NCBI GenBank assembly: GCA_905221605.1
Contig: CAJNDS010000078.1
Coordinates: 62,001 to 126,000, forward strand
From: Symbiodinium natans
Taxonomy: Eukaryota > Sar > Dinophyceae > Suessiales > Symbiodiniaceae
DNA: 64,000 nt
Direction: 5' to 3'
The position numbers and the translations under genes are program-made. Shown one piece after another: positions 23,539 to 37,000 of the stretch (positions within the stretch are counted from its first letter, which is position 1; every line of letters begins with the position of its first letter). Below the pieces are notes generated by a model. That model saw nothing but the letters and a program-made list of their open reading frames with translations, had not been told where the DNA came from and did not search any database.

Positions 23539-23928
23539 ATGAACCTTGAAATGCCAACCCCGATCTCAGATGGTGCTCCATTCTTAAAGCCGGAAGAACT
23601 CGAGAAGCTACCGGAACCACACGAGGACGGGGAATCGGGGGCATTGTTAGCTTACGCAAGGGTGTTGCGTCCTGTGGGGCTTGAGTGCATGCTGTTGACT
23701 GTTTGGGCAGCAGTTCCCAAGCAGGGTCGACAATTGAAAGGTTCGTTGTTTTGTTGCCGGGGTAGATTGCGTTACCCCAACAGGCTTGCCGTGAGCGCGA
23801 AAACTCCGAGATTCAGAGAAGCCGTCGGTCCTTGCAGATCTGGGAAGGACTTGATGGCGTCTGAGTACCTTGTGGCTCGCACGAACCACGTCACGACAAA
23901 GTTCGAGAAGCTCGGCGGTCTCCAATAA
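23539..23928 (+). CDS. Small ORF of unknown function, 129 codons
   Basis: Starts at an ATG with MNLEMPTPISDGAPF, contains an acidic stretch (PEELEKLPEPHEDGESG) and ends FEKLGGLQ before TAA. Composition looks protein-like, but no family is recognised and the length is only modestly above chance. It could instead contain a terminal exon: SGKDLMASEYLVARTNH follows a GCAG. Confidence 0.25.
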   Translation: MNLEMPTPISDGAPFLKPEELEKLPEPHEDGESGALLAYARVLRPVGLECMLLTVWAAVPKQGRQLKGSLFCCRGRLRYPNRLAVSAKTPRFREAVGPCRSGKDLMASEYLVARTNHVTTKFEKLGGLQ

Positions 23929-26900
23929 GCACAATTTTGAAGCTGCAGTGGCCCCCAAATTGCATTCCTTTGAGCATCGCCCCAGGAAAGGTCCAGCTCA
24001 CGCATGCGATGATGGGGAGCACGCCAGCAAAAACAGGCTCCAACCTGTTGAGGGGCACAGGGCACTGAGGGTGAAAGTGCAGGTCGTACTGCCAGTTCAG
24101 TCATGTTCGTTTTGTTTGGCGTTGCGAATGTGTGATGTTTGTAAATGTCTCTAAGCACAGGACCAGTCTTTCTTGGTTACTTGGTGCCATGTGCGCTTTT
24201 CTTGACGGTCTTTGCTTTTTCGTCGGCAGCTTTTTGTGTTTTTGTGTTTTTGCGCCTTCCCATTGTTTGTGGCATTTCCAGCTTAGAGCGCTTTTGTGAA
24301 CGTTGCCTCGAAACCTTTCACCAACATTCTGTGTTTGCACGCAAAACCCGAACAAACCCCGAAGGGGTGAAGTGTGCTATGATGGGGATTGCTCCCCATA
24401 TATGACGTTTTCCTGTTTTGGCTGGTTCTGACAATGAAGCAGACTTGCAGCGGAGGAGGCACACTGTCAAGTGAAGAGTCGGCCATGCCTGAGCACCATG
24501 TGCAAAGTCTACATTTCATAGTCCGCTCCCTACTTCTCAAGGTGCCTCACCGTGGAGAACCGCAACTGCACCTGGGACTCTTCCGGAACTAAGTTCCCTA
24601 AGTTCCTCACTCCCGTGATCCTAAACCGAACTGCAGCGCACTTTTCAGTTTTCACGGGCGAAGCCCCTGATGCCTGCACGAGATCCGAGACCGGTAAGCA
24701 GAAGCAAAAAGCTTTAGAAAGCTCTAGAAAGCTTTAGGCTCCGGAAAGCTGTAAGGTGATTGCACCGAAACTTCTGGAACCAGATCTGTTCGCGCATGGA
24801 GTGGGAATCGAAGGTATGTGGGTTCGGCTTCACAGCCACGATCCTCGGCCGCTTGTGCCCAAGGAGAAGGCCTTCTGCATGTGGCGCGGCTCCTCTTGGC
24901 TCCCGAAGTTGTGTGTGGGTGTGAGGGTCGGTGGGAGGTTGGGAGGTCGGCATTTGGGCTTGACGGCTTTCTATTTATGTGGGCATTCGCGTTGGCTCGC
25001 GGAACTCCCTTGTTGTCGACTTGCAGTGGTCTCCAAGTTCCAGCGTCTGAGACATTAATTCGTCAGACCATTGCCGGATGTTTTTACGAGGGCTAAGGCT
25101 ATGTTTGGCTTATGGGCGTCTGTAGAGCTTGTACCGAAAAGTCTCTGAGTCGGCCTTATGCCAAGGCCGTGTGAACTGGACGGTGAGGAGTTGCCCTGCT
25201 GGAACTCCGGTGCCTGGTTGGGTGGCAGCCAGGCCATGTGGATGCACCATATTATATCCTCGAACACCCAGCCCCGAAGAGTTTCAACTAAGGAAGTTCC
25301 CGCAAGCTCGTGGGCCCAGTTTCGCCCAGAATAGCTTTGTGACGTCCAGGCCTGCTATTGCACAGAATATATACCTGTATTTCTATCTAACTGTCTGTCC
25401 ATCTATCTATTTCTCTATCTATCTCACTCTCTCTACATATCTATTGTTCTGCCAGTTTGGGAGCAATCGCCATGTCTTTGCGCATTGTTTTGCGTGATCT
25501 GATAAGAATGCGATTGTCTTTTGTATAGTAGTATAGAGAATTGAATATCATGAAACTTCATTTGGGAGTCTGATCATTAATGAATCCAATAGTTTCTAAA
25601 GTTGTCACCGGTCACATAGTATCAACAAATTCAGCATTCACATTTTCAATAGTCGATTCGTCTGTATTTCCGTAGCTTCGCGGCTTCGCTTTTATTCAGT
25701 TTTCATCAAAGCAGTCAGCACTGTGGCCTTTTTGTCGTTATAGTGGCATGCACAAATGCCCCAGCGATGTTCCACTTAAGTTGGACATTGAGGCTCAGGG
25801 TGACGGTTTGGAGTCATCGGTCGGCTCAAATTTTCATCGGCGCATCGGCGAAACGGCGCGAGGGCGTCAGATAGGTCTTTGCGCACTAGTCCTGCCCGCA
25901 CTCGCTTCATGTCCTTCATTTCCTTCGAGGTGGTTGAGTGCGAGATGTCCTGCCTGCACCAGAAGAGGGCGACTGGGCTGCGCAGTTGCTGCCGTGCAAG
26001 AATCAAAGCCAGATGCCAAACCCAAAATCCTGCAAGATCAATATTGTTGCTGGCGCATGTCTGCCATTTGAAAGAAACAGTGGAGGATGACGCCTCTGTA
26101 GGATGACCGGGGTGGGATTGATGTGCCGCGATGAATATAGGATCCGGCTGTTAATTTTCCTGAGAGGTGATGCAGCCGCAATACTCGTGCACCGACTTTA
26201 CAGGGGTGGCCACTTGGCAGCACTTTCTCTCGCAGCAGGCTTCCATCAGCTTGTCAGGGATGATGTGTTCAGGATGTTCTGGCGTCAATCCCCAAGCTCA
26301 AGCCGATCTTGGGATTTCGCTTCGACAGGGGGCCGGTGCTACCTCTACGTTCCTAACCTCGGCATCGACTAACGTGCACGAGTATGAGCTGCACCAGAGT
26401 CGACCCCAAGCCTTCAGCACCACTTGAGAAAGCCAGCCAATCTTCTCCGAAGCCCATTTCTGCTTGAAGGACAGCCAGACCTCATGCTTCGGTCGTGGAG
26501 ATCAGACGAACTCCAGGCATCCGCTCATGCCCGCGCTTAGAAACGAAACCTAAATCAGCCCAAGGCAGGAATCTGGGTCGGGTGGGAACCTTGAAAGGGA
26601 GATGCAGCTGTCGTCTCATGTCGACATGTGACAGGTGCATGTTTATCACCTACAAGGACTCGCAATTTTGTGCTGTGAGTCGCCCCAAACCCCCAAAGCT
26701 TGACTCCTACCGAGTGGCTTGCTGTTGAGCGTTGCGGGTTTTGTGCTGGTTCCGGCGTTGCAGTTTGAGGTTCGCTACCTGTTGCAGTATCTTCTTTCTT
26801 TAACATGTATGTGGAGGACCAGGCTGGCGCCACCAAGTCCTCTTGCGCTCCCTGCGAGCTGCGTGGTGTGGGCAACATCGACTGCCCGGCGATGGGCGGG

Positions 26901-28675
26901 AAAGGCCGAAAGCTGAGTGTACAAGAGAGTATACGATCGTGTACGAGAGCTTCTCCTGTTGCTTTAGCGTCATGAGACCCTCCTGTTGCAACAAAACAAC
27001 AAGGCAGCACGTCGCTGCAAGCAGCAAGGGGAGACTCGAAAGGCCGTGACCCTCTGACTCCAAATTCAACTCCGCACGCGGGAGCCCATTCGAGCCTTCA
27101 ACAATGACAAAAACAGAAGCACGGTGCCCGGTGCACGCGTCTGCCCTCCATGCCCCCCGCTGCCCCCTGTTTTAGGGTCTTAGGGTTTTAGGGTTTCAGG
27201 TTTGAGGTTTTGGGGTTGAGGGTGTTGGGCTTGGACTTCTCAAGGTTTATTGGTTTTTGCAGCATTTTTGGATTTAGGCTTTTTGGTTGTTTTGGGGCAG
27301 AGCATATATGTGGCGGTGAGGGTTTTGGATTTTGGGGTGGGGGGGGGATGCAAGGAGGGGCGGATACAGTCAAGGTGGAGGGCCGGACACGTATGATCTG
27401 TCTATGCAATGCTGGAACACGGATGAGCACGAAGTAGGCCCTTAAGTGGTTGTCGAAGAGTCGAAGATGGTGGGGAACTTGAGGGGGCTCTTGTCGGGTC
27501 TTCGAGGTGCCTATAGGTGCTTGTAAGGCGTCCCGATAAGTGCAAAAAGTATGCTTTCTCCACTGGCGAAGGCCCAGAGGACAACTCCACAGTTACAACC
27601 TGTGCCAGCCAGTGTGAAGCTTGGCAGATGTATCATGTTTTACGCTGTTCTGTGTGAAGACCACATGGGGCCAAGATTGAGAACGGATAGTAAAGAGAGG
27701 ATCTTGGGGCCCAGATCGACTGAGGCAGCGGGAATTCGGGCCTCAAACGTGCCTAAACACGCCGAATTCCTCAACAAGGACACAGTCAAACCATGTCAAA
27801 CCCAAAGGACCTTGAATAACCCGGGGGCGGAAGCCTGTCCAAGCCCCACACTCATTTTGCAAGGAAGCGCCCCGCCCGGATGCGGGGGTCACGCTGCCGC
27901 CGGCCGTCTCGAGTCCCGGCACGCTCCCGATTTGGCGGTTGTTTTTGCAGGGCGGGTTTTGGGTTTTCGGTGCTTGCAAGGAGCTGTACTGTTTCGCCTG
28001 TTGGATGGCCTCCGTCTCTAAAGCCAGGACGCCCCGTAACTCGAAAACTTAGCTGTTTCGATTCAGAGTTTCTGAAGTTCTGGAAGCTGAGCGAATCAGC
28101 AAACTTTCAAAACTGCTCGATTCAGGAAATCGCGTGATTTGGGAAACTGCCTGGTGCCGATTCAGGGAACTGGCCGTTCAGGAAACTAACAACCTGCTCG
28201 ATGGACTGAAGCCGTGGAAACGGGGTGGAGCGGGTGGGCCCAATTTGGAAACTTCTCCTTCGAATTTCCGGGGAGGGGTTGGGATAGGGAGGACACGCCT
28301 TGTGGGCGACGTAGTATAGTTTTACTTCCTAGATGACACTTAGGTAGATGGTGGGGTGGAGGACAAGTCAACAATGGAGAATCAAGCCGGGGCAGGAAAC
28401 AGAAGCCACGCTTTCCAGCTTTATTGACTTGAAGCTGTCGACTGCGTGCTTATATTCACTTGCTGAAATCACGGTTTCCATGTTAACGATGCCGTGTGTG
28501 CGTGTGCGTGTACATGCAAGGGTCAAAGGGTGTTGCTTTCTCCGCGCCCGTCGGGCTGTTGCTATGACTAAGGCTGTTGCTAGTTGTGCATTGGTCTTCT
28601 GTGTTCCTTGCAAGGGTTCAGGTGAGTGTTTTGTTCTCCGCGCCCGTTCTGCTGTTGCTCTGACTCAATCTGAGG

Positions 28676-29140
28676 TGTGTGTGTGTGTGTGTGTCTGTCT
28701 CTCTTACTCTCACACACTCTCTCTGTGTCTCTGTGTCTCTGTGTCTCTGTGTCTCTGTGTCTCTGTGTCTCTGTGTCTCTGTGTCTCTGTGTCTCTGTGT
28801 CTCTGTGTCTCTGTGTCTCTGTGTCTCTGTGTCTCTGTGTCTCTGTGTCTCTGTGTCTCTCTGTGTCTCTGTGTCTCTCTGTGTCTCTGTGTGTCTCTGT
28901 GTCAATGTGTCTCCGTGTCTCCGTGTCTCCGTGTCTCTGTGTCTCTGTGTCTCTGTGTCTCTGTGTCTCTGTGTCTCTGTGTCTCTGTGTCTCTGTGTCT
29001 CTGTGTCTCTGTGTCTCTGTATCTCTGTGTCTCTGTGTCTCTGTGTCTCCTTGTCTGTGTTTCTTTGTGTCTCCGTGTCTGTGTGTCTGCGTGTTTGCGT
29101 TTCTGTGTGTCGCTGTGTCTTTGTGTCTGTGTGTCTGTGC
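28676..29140. repeat. (GTGTCTCT)n microsatellite
   Basis: More than 50 units of an 8-bp repeat, nearly perfect in the middle. The 410-codon plus-strand frame (28348-29580) and the 283-codon minus-strand frame (28580-29431) exist because the repeat has no stops. Confidence 0.95.
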
Positions 29141-29972
29141 GCGTTGCAATTTGCAGAATCTGCGGTTTCCGACTGCTAGCCACTTTGCACTATTTTCTTT
29201 GTGGATTCCCAACAGTTGCTGCAGTTCATTGCAGTTTCTCGCTTCTGTGGTTTCCAGATCCCCTTTTTCCAGTTCCCCTGACGTGCGATTTCCAGCTCCA
29301 TGTGTTTCAGTTCCCGATCCACATTTTCCAGTTTCCGGAATCTTCGCTTTTGGTTTCCCGAATCCGCGTTTCCCTATTTCCCGAATCACGTTTTCCCAGG
29401 ATGCGAATCCGCACATTTCCCATGTCGACATCCATGGCTAAACCCGTCCCAACATGCGAGCATCGCGAGTATGGAGGAGTTGATATCCAATCGTTTCTAT
29501 CTAAGCAGGGATCGGGTTCATGGTCACTGTACAGCCCTTGGACGATCCTGTTGTTGCCAGGTGGATCGGATCTGCTGTAGGTACTTCTCGTGGCGAGATT
29601 CCTCATTAATCCTTTTAACAAGGCCTCCACAACCCTACAGAGCCAGACATTCTGCCAGGCCTCAGCCGTGTATCTTCCAGCGCCGAGGTGTGAAGGGGAG
29701 GGACAGGATGGGACATGTGTCTGGAGCTTAGGAGTTTAGGAGGGTTTAGAAGGGAATCGAGTCGTTAGAGGGGTTTGGTCCTGGCGGCTGTCACTGTGCA
29801 GCTCCCAGTATCCAGTTCTGTTGACCCAAATGCTTGTACGAAAGTCCACACAGACTCAGATGGAGTAAACCCTACGTAGCCGACCTGTTGGGGTTATGGG
29901 TCGAGGCTGAGGGGTTAGGACGGTTTTGAGGCTTTTGAGGGCAATTCAGGAAGTTCAGGCTTCAGATGTGAG

Positions 29973-30056
29973 GAGATGGTCTCCGCGCCGGTCTCGCCGC
30001 CCCTGCCCCCGGCGGAAGGGGAGGCAGCGCTTGCAACAAGAGCCCAGGCGGGCTCG
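29973..30056 (+). CDS. Unknown gene, exon with possible start
   Basis: EMVSAPVSPPLPPAEGEAAL continuing to ATRAQAGS, phase 0 at both ends, GT donor at 30057. The ATG at 29976 could be the start codon. Confidence 0.45.
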
Positions 30057-30841
30057 GTTTTTGTTTCTTTTTAAGCTTCTGACTTTTGGAATTCTCCTTG
30101 ATCTGACGCTTCAGTGGGCCTGAAAGCATCCACATCCCGTCGAAGCACTCCCGAACTCCAGAATGCCAAGCCCCACAGTATCAAACCGTAAAGAACTTCA
30201 GGATTCCGGCTCGGGGGTCAGGGTTTGCGATTGGTGGAGAACTCCGGAAGGTCGCTGACCGCATGACCACGACGACACCCTTCGGTCACTTGGTCCCCAA
30301 ACCCCCAAAGTGGCCCCAAAGTCCTCAACTATCCCTCAACATTCCCAAACTGTCCGGCCTTGCCAAAAGGCCCAAAAGCTTCTTGAAGTGCTCCAGGTCT
30401 CCCCCATTCCCGGAACAGTGTACCCAGGTAAGGCGCCGGAGTACTTTCCGATGGCCCCTTGGCTGCTTGAGGGCCCATCTTGACCTGATCTGCAAAGCTT
30501 CTGCCCATCCAAGGTGCGCTTGGAGGTTGCGAGGGTACTTGCATTGATGCACAGTAAAAGCCGAAGGCTCGAAAGGATGCAGTTGCCCCGAAAATCCTCG
30601 GAAGCCTTTGCTCATTTTGCCATGAACCACATGAATCCTCAACAGTACTCCGCCCTCCCTCCCACCAAAAGACTGCCCGGGAACCTTGGACTGGGTTCCA
30701 GGTCATCTACCGCAGTCCGAACGACGCAGCCGCCACGCAGCTGCCGGACACCCGCGGAGCGGCTTTGCCATGGCCGGTGGAGCTGCCAGCGCTGCTCCAG
30801 GAGCTGCAGATTCCAAAAGGTCTCTCTCTCTCTCTCTCTCT

Positions 30842-30884
<43 letters not shown>

Positions 30885-30944
30885 CCTCCCTCTCTCTCTC
30901 TATCGTTCGTTCGTTCGTTCTCTCTCTCTCTCTCTCCCTCTCTG

Positions 30945-30983
<39 letters not shown>

Positions 30984-33970
30984 TATGCGAGTATTGTGTT
31001 TGCTCTCCCAAGCCCCCCCCCCCTCCTGGTGGTTTGTTTCTATTGAAACCTTGCAAACACCCAGAACGATGCCCCCACATTTGTCGATGCTCATGGGGGG
31101 TGCATGGCTTGCCCGCCCATGGCTTGCCCGCCCATGGCTTGCGCATCCTTGTGCATCTGCTCGCTTTGAGCCCAGCCGTTTGTTTCCACTCTAGCTTGGG
31201 CAGGAGAGTGGACGACTTCACCGATGAATGGGATGACCCCAGCTGTTGTCGAATGTCGAAAGAGGGGGGGCACCGGTGTGTTTGGTGACTCTTGGATGAA
31301 CGGACATCTGACAGGCATGTCAGTTCCGATAAGGGTGCTGTGCTTAAGCCAACAAACAGTCATGTCGAAAGCGCCTAAGGTTTCCGCCAGCTTTAACATT
31401 CCCAAGGCACAGCCCTGGGTCCAAAAGTGACGTGAGCCATGTCCGGAGCTAGCGAGGTGTGCCGTTTCTGCGCAATGAGTGTTGGCTCATGCAAACGACT
31501 AAGACTCGAAGCCCGCCCATCGTATAGCAGCCGACATATGGAACTTTGCGTACAACCTAAAGCCAAGGTTTGTGGGCCGTTGCAGTTCTGCAGTTTCTTT
31601 GCAACTTAAGCCCGAAATAGTGGGCAGCATGAGGGCACCATGCAGGCTTGCAGGCCTCCGTGAGAACGGGAAATTCCTTTCGACTCTAGGTGCGAAACTG
31701 AGAACTCCGCGCCACGTGAACCTCTGGATACCCTCCTGTGAAAAGTGCAGCCCGGCCTAACACCCGCTGCAGCCATGGCGGCCTTTGGCAAGCTGACAAG
31801 GCATCCCGGCTTCGTATTGTGTGCACACGGTACTCGTGGATTGGGTTCCCATATGGCAATTGCCTGCAGAATATCTGCAGCAACGTGTTGCTTGTGTTTT
31901 GCAGGCCCCTGAATCCTCGAATCCCAGTGCTCCAACGCTAGCCGAGCAACGGATAAGCTTTCATAGCTGAGTGGACAAGCGTATAGCCCCTATACACGAA
32001 AGCCCATCTCTGCTAGTGGTCTGGCCACCAGCCTCGGGAATCTGAAGTTCGCCTGAGGTGTGGAGGCATAAAGTGGCGTAACGGAATGGAAATCCCCTAG
32101 CTTACCTGGTCACCATGCAGCAATATCGTCGAACTGGCAGGCCCTCCTGCAAAGCCCTAGTGGCCACCCTGCGCAGAGGCTTGAAGCGGCATTGAGGAGT
32201 AACTTTAGCTTTCTTGCTTGCGAGGTGGTTGAAGTACGTCGAGGTGGTAGATTTCGGGCTTGCGCTTTGACATCCCCTCAACCTGAGCCCTAAGCCCTCT
32301 CTGCATCGGCTCTGAATCCCCAGACTTCGGCACCATGTCTAGCGAGCTCTCCCGGCTTTTGCAGCGGCCACGACGGAGTCGCGCGGCAGAAGATTTTAGG
32401 GTTTCTTGGGCCGCTTGGGTCCCTTGGGCTGCTGGCGAAAGTCCCACCGAAACTTGTAGACTCGCAGACTCCAGACTTGTCGACCTGCCGCTTAAAACCT
32501 CTGAATGTGATCGCTTTGAAGACACTTTGCGTGATCACTCTTTTTTGTCAAAACGCTTTGTTTTCAGGTCTCTTTGTGCTCTCCGAGGAGCCTGGCCAAG
32601 GGCCCCGGGCCGAGCGCACGGCGGGCGAGGCGCTCGGTGCAGCGAAAGTTTCCGGGGCGATAGGGGGTTCTTGAGACATCGTGGGTTCAGGCTTCCTAAA
32701 CCTTAATTAACACAGCGTGGGACCTTAACGCAGCGGGGGCCAACCTCCTCTGGAGTCTGAACCCAAAATATCACAGGTGCTCAACGCAGTCCAGCGGCTG
32801 CAGCCTCACGAGGCGGCGTTGTTGCTGGTAGCTTGGAGGGGCTGCTTTTACGAGAGCCTTCAATGAGATGGGCATATTTTAGCGCTATGTGACCCGCCTC
32901 GACCTGGGACAGCGTGGAGCAATCACGCTGCTTGTGTGGCAAAACTTGGTGAAGTATCGTGCAGGCTTTGTGAGGACAGCTTTGCGAGAGTTCGTGCAGC
33001 CCGTGTGGGCTGTGTATGGGAAAAGCCCCTGCGCCCATCACGCCCGAGGCCGAGGCGAATTCATAGGGCCTTTTCCTCAAAAAGGAGCAGATGGAGACAC
33101 AAGCAGCAGAGACTTCAACAGCATCTCTCAGCCGCAGGCCTGCACGGCAGTGGTCCACTTCGCGGGCTTTGCGGGCTTCGGCCGGGGTGCGGCCAACTTT
33201 GATGCCCTCTGGCCACACATTGCTAGGATTTTTCTTGGGGCAGGCAGGGGTGTAGAGGGTGCGAGGTCACAAAGCTGTGCGCAGACCATCCCACAAGGCA
33301 GCGGCCTCTCCTTAGAACCTTTGCGTCCCATCAGTGCAAGTGGTTGTGCTTCCAGCACCTTAACCAGAAGCTTAGGACGTGAGGGTTCGCGGCCCATCCC
33401 TACAGAAAAGCTCCGGCCACGGTTGATGCAGGTCTTGTTGGAACGGCTGCTGACAGCATTGGAGCAGGCTTCAATCAAGGCCGCAAGGGCTGCTTCGAAC
33501 AGAGCCTGGCTGTGTCTTCCAGCTTTTCAGCTGCCCATCGCACTTCAGGGAGCTTGCTCATGCTACTTTCCGACCTGCGTTCCATCCACGATTGAGTGCT
33601 CAAGGTTTTGGCGATTTGCTGTCTGTTGCAACACGACACCCTTGCCTGAGCTGAAACCGGCGTTTGCATTGTCAAGCTTGGTGTGCCAAGCGGCCGTCGC
33701 CCAAGAGAATACGAAGCAAACGAAGTCCTTCCCAGGGATTCTCATTTCGTGTTTCAGGCCACAACCCATAGCCATCCAAAGCCAGCTCTGAACTCCCTAC
33801 CCCTACTGTTTGGACTTGACGGAGGTTTGTTTCAACAAACTTTGGGATATTGGAAACAAGTGAGCGGTGTTGCGCCATGGGATGGTTGGGGCCCCGGTGG
33901 AGGTGCTGCGGCTCACCCAGGACACACATTCTGTCATGTGGAGGGCTTGAGTAAACGGGAGGTAGGTAGG

Positions 33971-34018
<48 letters not shown>

Positions 34019-37000
34019 CCGCAGAGAGTGTTCGCAAGGAAGGCGAGAACCCCATTTCCTTGCACGTTTGGCTCCTTTTCTTTCCTTGCATGCGTGACGC
34101 TTCCGAAGCAGGGCTTGAGCGGCTTAAGCCCAGCTCTCCCTTTGTGCGAAGTGTGCGAAGTCCTTGATCGCGGCCATGCAGCCGCAGGTGGGCAGTGTTG
34201 AAACTGTCATTGGGCCGGATGCAAGGGAGTTCTTGGATATGTTGGGAGGCTGTGGGCTTATATAGGTATCCGGATCATCGGGCTGAGCCGTCGAGCAGTA
34301 CCATTCTGACGATTTTGGGTGAGTATTCCGGACACTATGCAGATTATGCAGCATGTCCGGAGTTCTGATAACAGCTTGCCAAAGCAGGCCCAAGCAGGAC
34401 CCGAGATGGAACTCACAAAAATCCTCAACAGGTCATGCAGGCCCAGCCGCAGGTCAACGTGTCAGCTTCTTGGTTCAATTCAGAGACCACGGATGCTGCC
34501 TCTGAGGTCCTAGGATCCCCGTAGCTTTGAGTAGGAGATGGAAAACCATCTCAGGTGAACGTCGGCGGTGCCCCTGTCATCTCGGGGCAAGCGCCGCAAT
34601 ATCCCCCAGGACCATGGCAGGCAAAGGTTGAGGGAGGGACACGGGGGGTTCGGGGGGGGGGGGGGGCCGGGCCGGGGGACTCGGTTGGGGACATGGGACT
34701 TCGGTTTTCAGCTCTTGGGATAAAAAAACCATTTGTGTTCAGACTCGGGTTCCAGGCCGCGTGATGTCTTTCCAGGCCTGTCAACCCTAAATCCTAGCCT
34801 AAGCCCGGTCAACCTCGTTGAAAGTTCAGCGCCAGAGACGCCCACACCCCGGAACCTTTAAATCTCGACCTCAGAAACCCCAAATGCGCGCGCACAAAAG
34901 CATCCAACAGCCCCGGAGGCCAGTCTCTTCGGCTGCTGTGCAAACCCGTGCCGAGCTCTCTTCTATCTCTGCTGCCCGTGGCCCGGATGCAATGACCATC
35001 ACGGCCTGACCCGCCTAGCCGCCTGAGCCTTAAACTGGCTCAATGGCTCAGGGCTTCAGTACCTTCGTACCTATCATTCCCAGGGCAGGTCCTCTGCCCT
35101 CACATGTCTTGACAGCCCGCAAACACTCGGAGTCCCAGTACTCGGACCAGTACTCCGACTCAGATGGGTATGCAGCTACGAGGGGGTCTTGGGGGAAACG
35201 TTTTCATGAATTCTCATTGGGAGGTTTAGAGCCCACGAAGTCTGACAAACTCACTGCCCCTTCAAGACCCTATACCATGACTTCCGCTGCTAAGCTCTCC
35301 AGGTGTGTGGTGACCTTCGAGATGATCGAGCGCACTGCCCCATTTGAGCTCGCCGGGCTGGGCATCGAGATCAAGAAGGACTTGGTTTTTTTTTTGGGTT
35401 CGGTGTCTCCAAGATGCAGATGCTTCAAGCTTTCAGTGGCGACCATTCAGTGTGGCCCATCCGTTTTCGAAGCCTCAGGGGGCTTTAACAGTTTGAAGGT
35501 TTAAAGGTTTACAGTTTGGGGTGAAGGCAATGGAGGCACAGACAGCGCGCGTGCGCCTTGCCCGACAATGAGACGGAACTTGGTTGTCAGGGCTGTTTCC
35601 GTTTGGAGTTTTGAAGGTTCGGGGGCAGTTGTGTTTTTTTGGGATCTTCGGAGTTCAGGGTGTTGAGAGTGGGAGGTTGCGGGTCTTGACGTGCTTCGAG
35701 GAGTTTGCGCTCCCCTACACCTTGGCGATGTACTTGATTGGAGGAGGCACGGGGGGGGGGGGGGGCATTCTGAGAAGTACTGGCTGTCTCACAGGCCTTT
35801 CACAGCCCCGCAGCATTTGCAGAACAATTTCTTGCTGTTCGGTGCTGCCCTTCTATCCAAAACAGTTCAAATGTTTAACCAAGGTTTTCCACAGGTTTGG
35901 AGGTTTGGAGCGTTGGGGCCCAGTTTGGGGCTTTGCTCGGGTTGACGATCTCGGTGTCAGCATCGTGATTCTGATGCCGTAGCTGTTTGGTTACAGGCAC
36001 GAGTTCCTAGAGCTTCGAGGGCCAGGACCTTTTTCCGAACCCACTCCGCGATCCAACGGAGCTGCGCAAGGATTACACAGGGTGTCACACCGGGACTTGG
36101 CGACTTTCCACAACGCTGGAGTCTGCTTTCGGTTTACGTTCAGCTTTTTGTTGAAGTATCACGAGCAGTGCACTTGCGTGTCGAGAAGACCCCAAAGGTC
36201 TAGAGTCTGCAAACCCGCAACATGACAAGGCACGGCCGGTACGCTCTTGTTCATCCTGAGTATCCTGGTGTGGACCTCAGTTCTTCGCTGAGGGATGGCT
36301 CGACAATGTTGTTCCTGTCTGAATGAAAGCCTTTTTTTGGCACTTTGCCGCGCGTTGGCGCGGGCTGGTTTGTAGGTCCCACTGCGAGAGTGCTGCCCCA
36401 CAAAACGTCTCACCGGACCGTCAGTTTGTCTACGAGAGCTCATTTGTGCATACATGCCAGCAGTAAGTCGAGTGTTGTGGAGGCAGTGCCTGCTGTCGCG
36501 ACCCGTGTAAACTATGTGGGCTGACCCCCTGCACCGGCTCGAGACCTCTGAATCCCCAACCCAACGACGCTGAACGGTTCAACCAAAGTCAACCAAAGAC
36601 ACCCGAAGTACGTTCAATATGCCAGGAGGATCCCTGAGACATTCGCTTCGCCGCTTCGCAATCCGTTACCCATGTGCAGGTGTTCCTGGGAATCAAGGCT
36701 AAGCGGCTTGGCAGAGCAAGACCTGGGAATCCTGTCGATGCTGTTTTGCTGCAGCACCACCATCCCTGAGCAGCCTGAGCCCCTCGTGACCTGAACCCTA
36801 AGCCCCTCGTGGCCTAAAGACTTCTCTTGGTTTCATGGGTTTTGTGGCTGCGACCTTCGGATGTTCTGGAGATGGTTTCGGGCTCGAGCAATCAAAGCAC
36901 TTTGCTGAGTGCCCTCTCGCCTTCAGGGTTGAACCGTTCTGTTGCCGCCCCCTCGGCCCCTCGGCCCCTCGGCCCCTCGGCCCCTCAGCCTGGGTAGGTC

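Larger units (their letters stand above)
20843..29972. other. No confident gene; intronic or intergenic
   Basis: Contains scattered short frames but no domain I recognise. Points of note: three GGGACCACC units near 23042, a (TCTA)-rich tract at 25380-25450, TTTAGGG-like runs at 22845-22875 and 27170-27300, GATTCAGGAAACT repeats at 28060-28200, and the GTGTCTCT tract listed separately. A possible exon reading EAPRPDAGVTLPPAVSS starts at about 27862, with weak support. Confidence 0.4.

Noticed and set aside
28348..29580. 410-codon plus-strand frame and 283-codon minus-strand frame over the same stretch
   Set aside because: Both are made by the stop-free GTGTCTCT microsatellite; sequence is only LCVSVS- or ETQRHRDT-type repetition.
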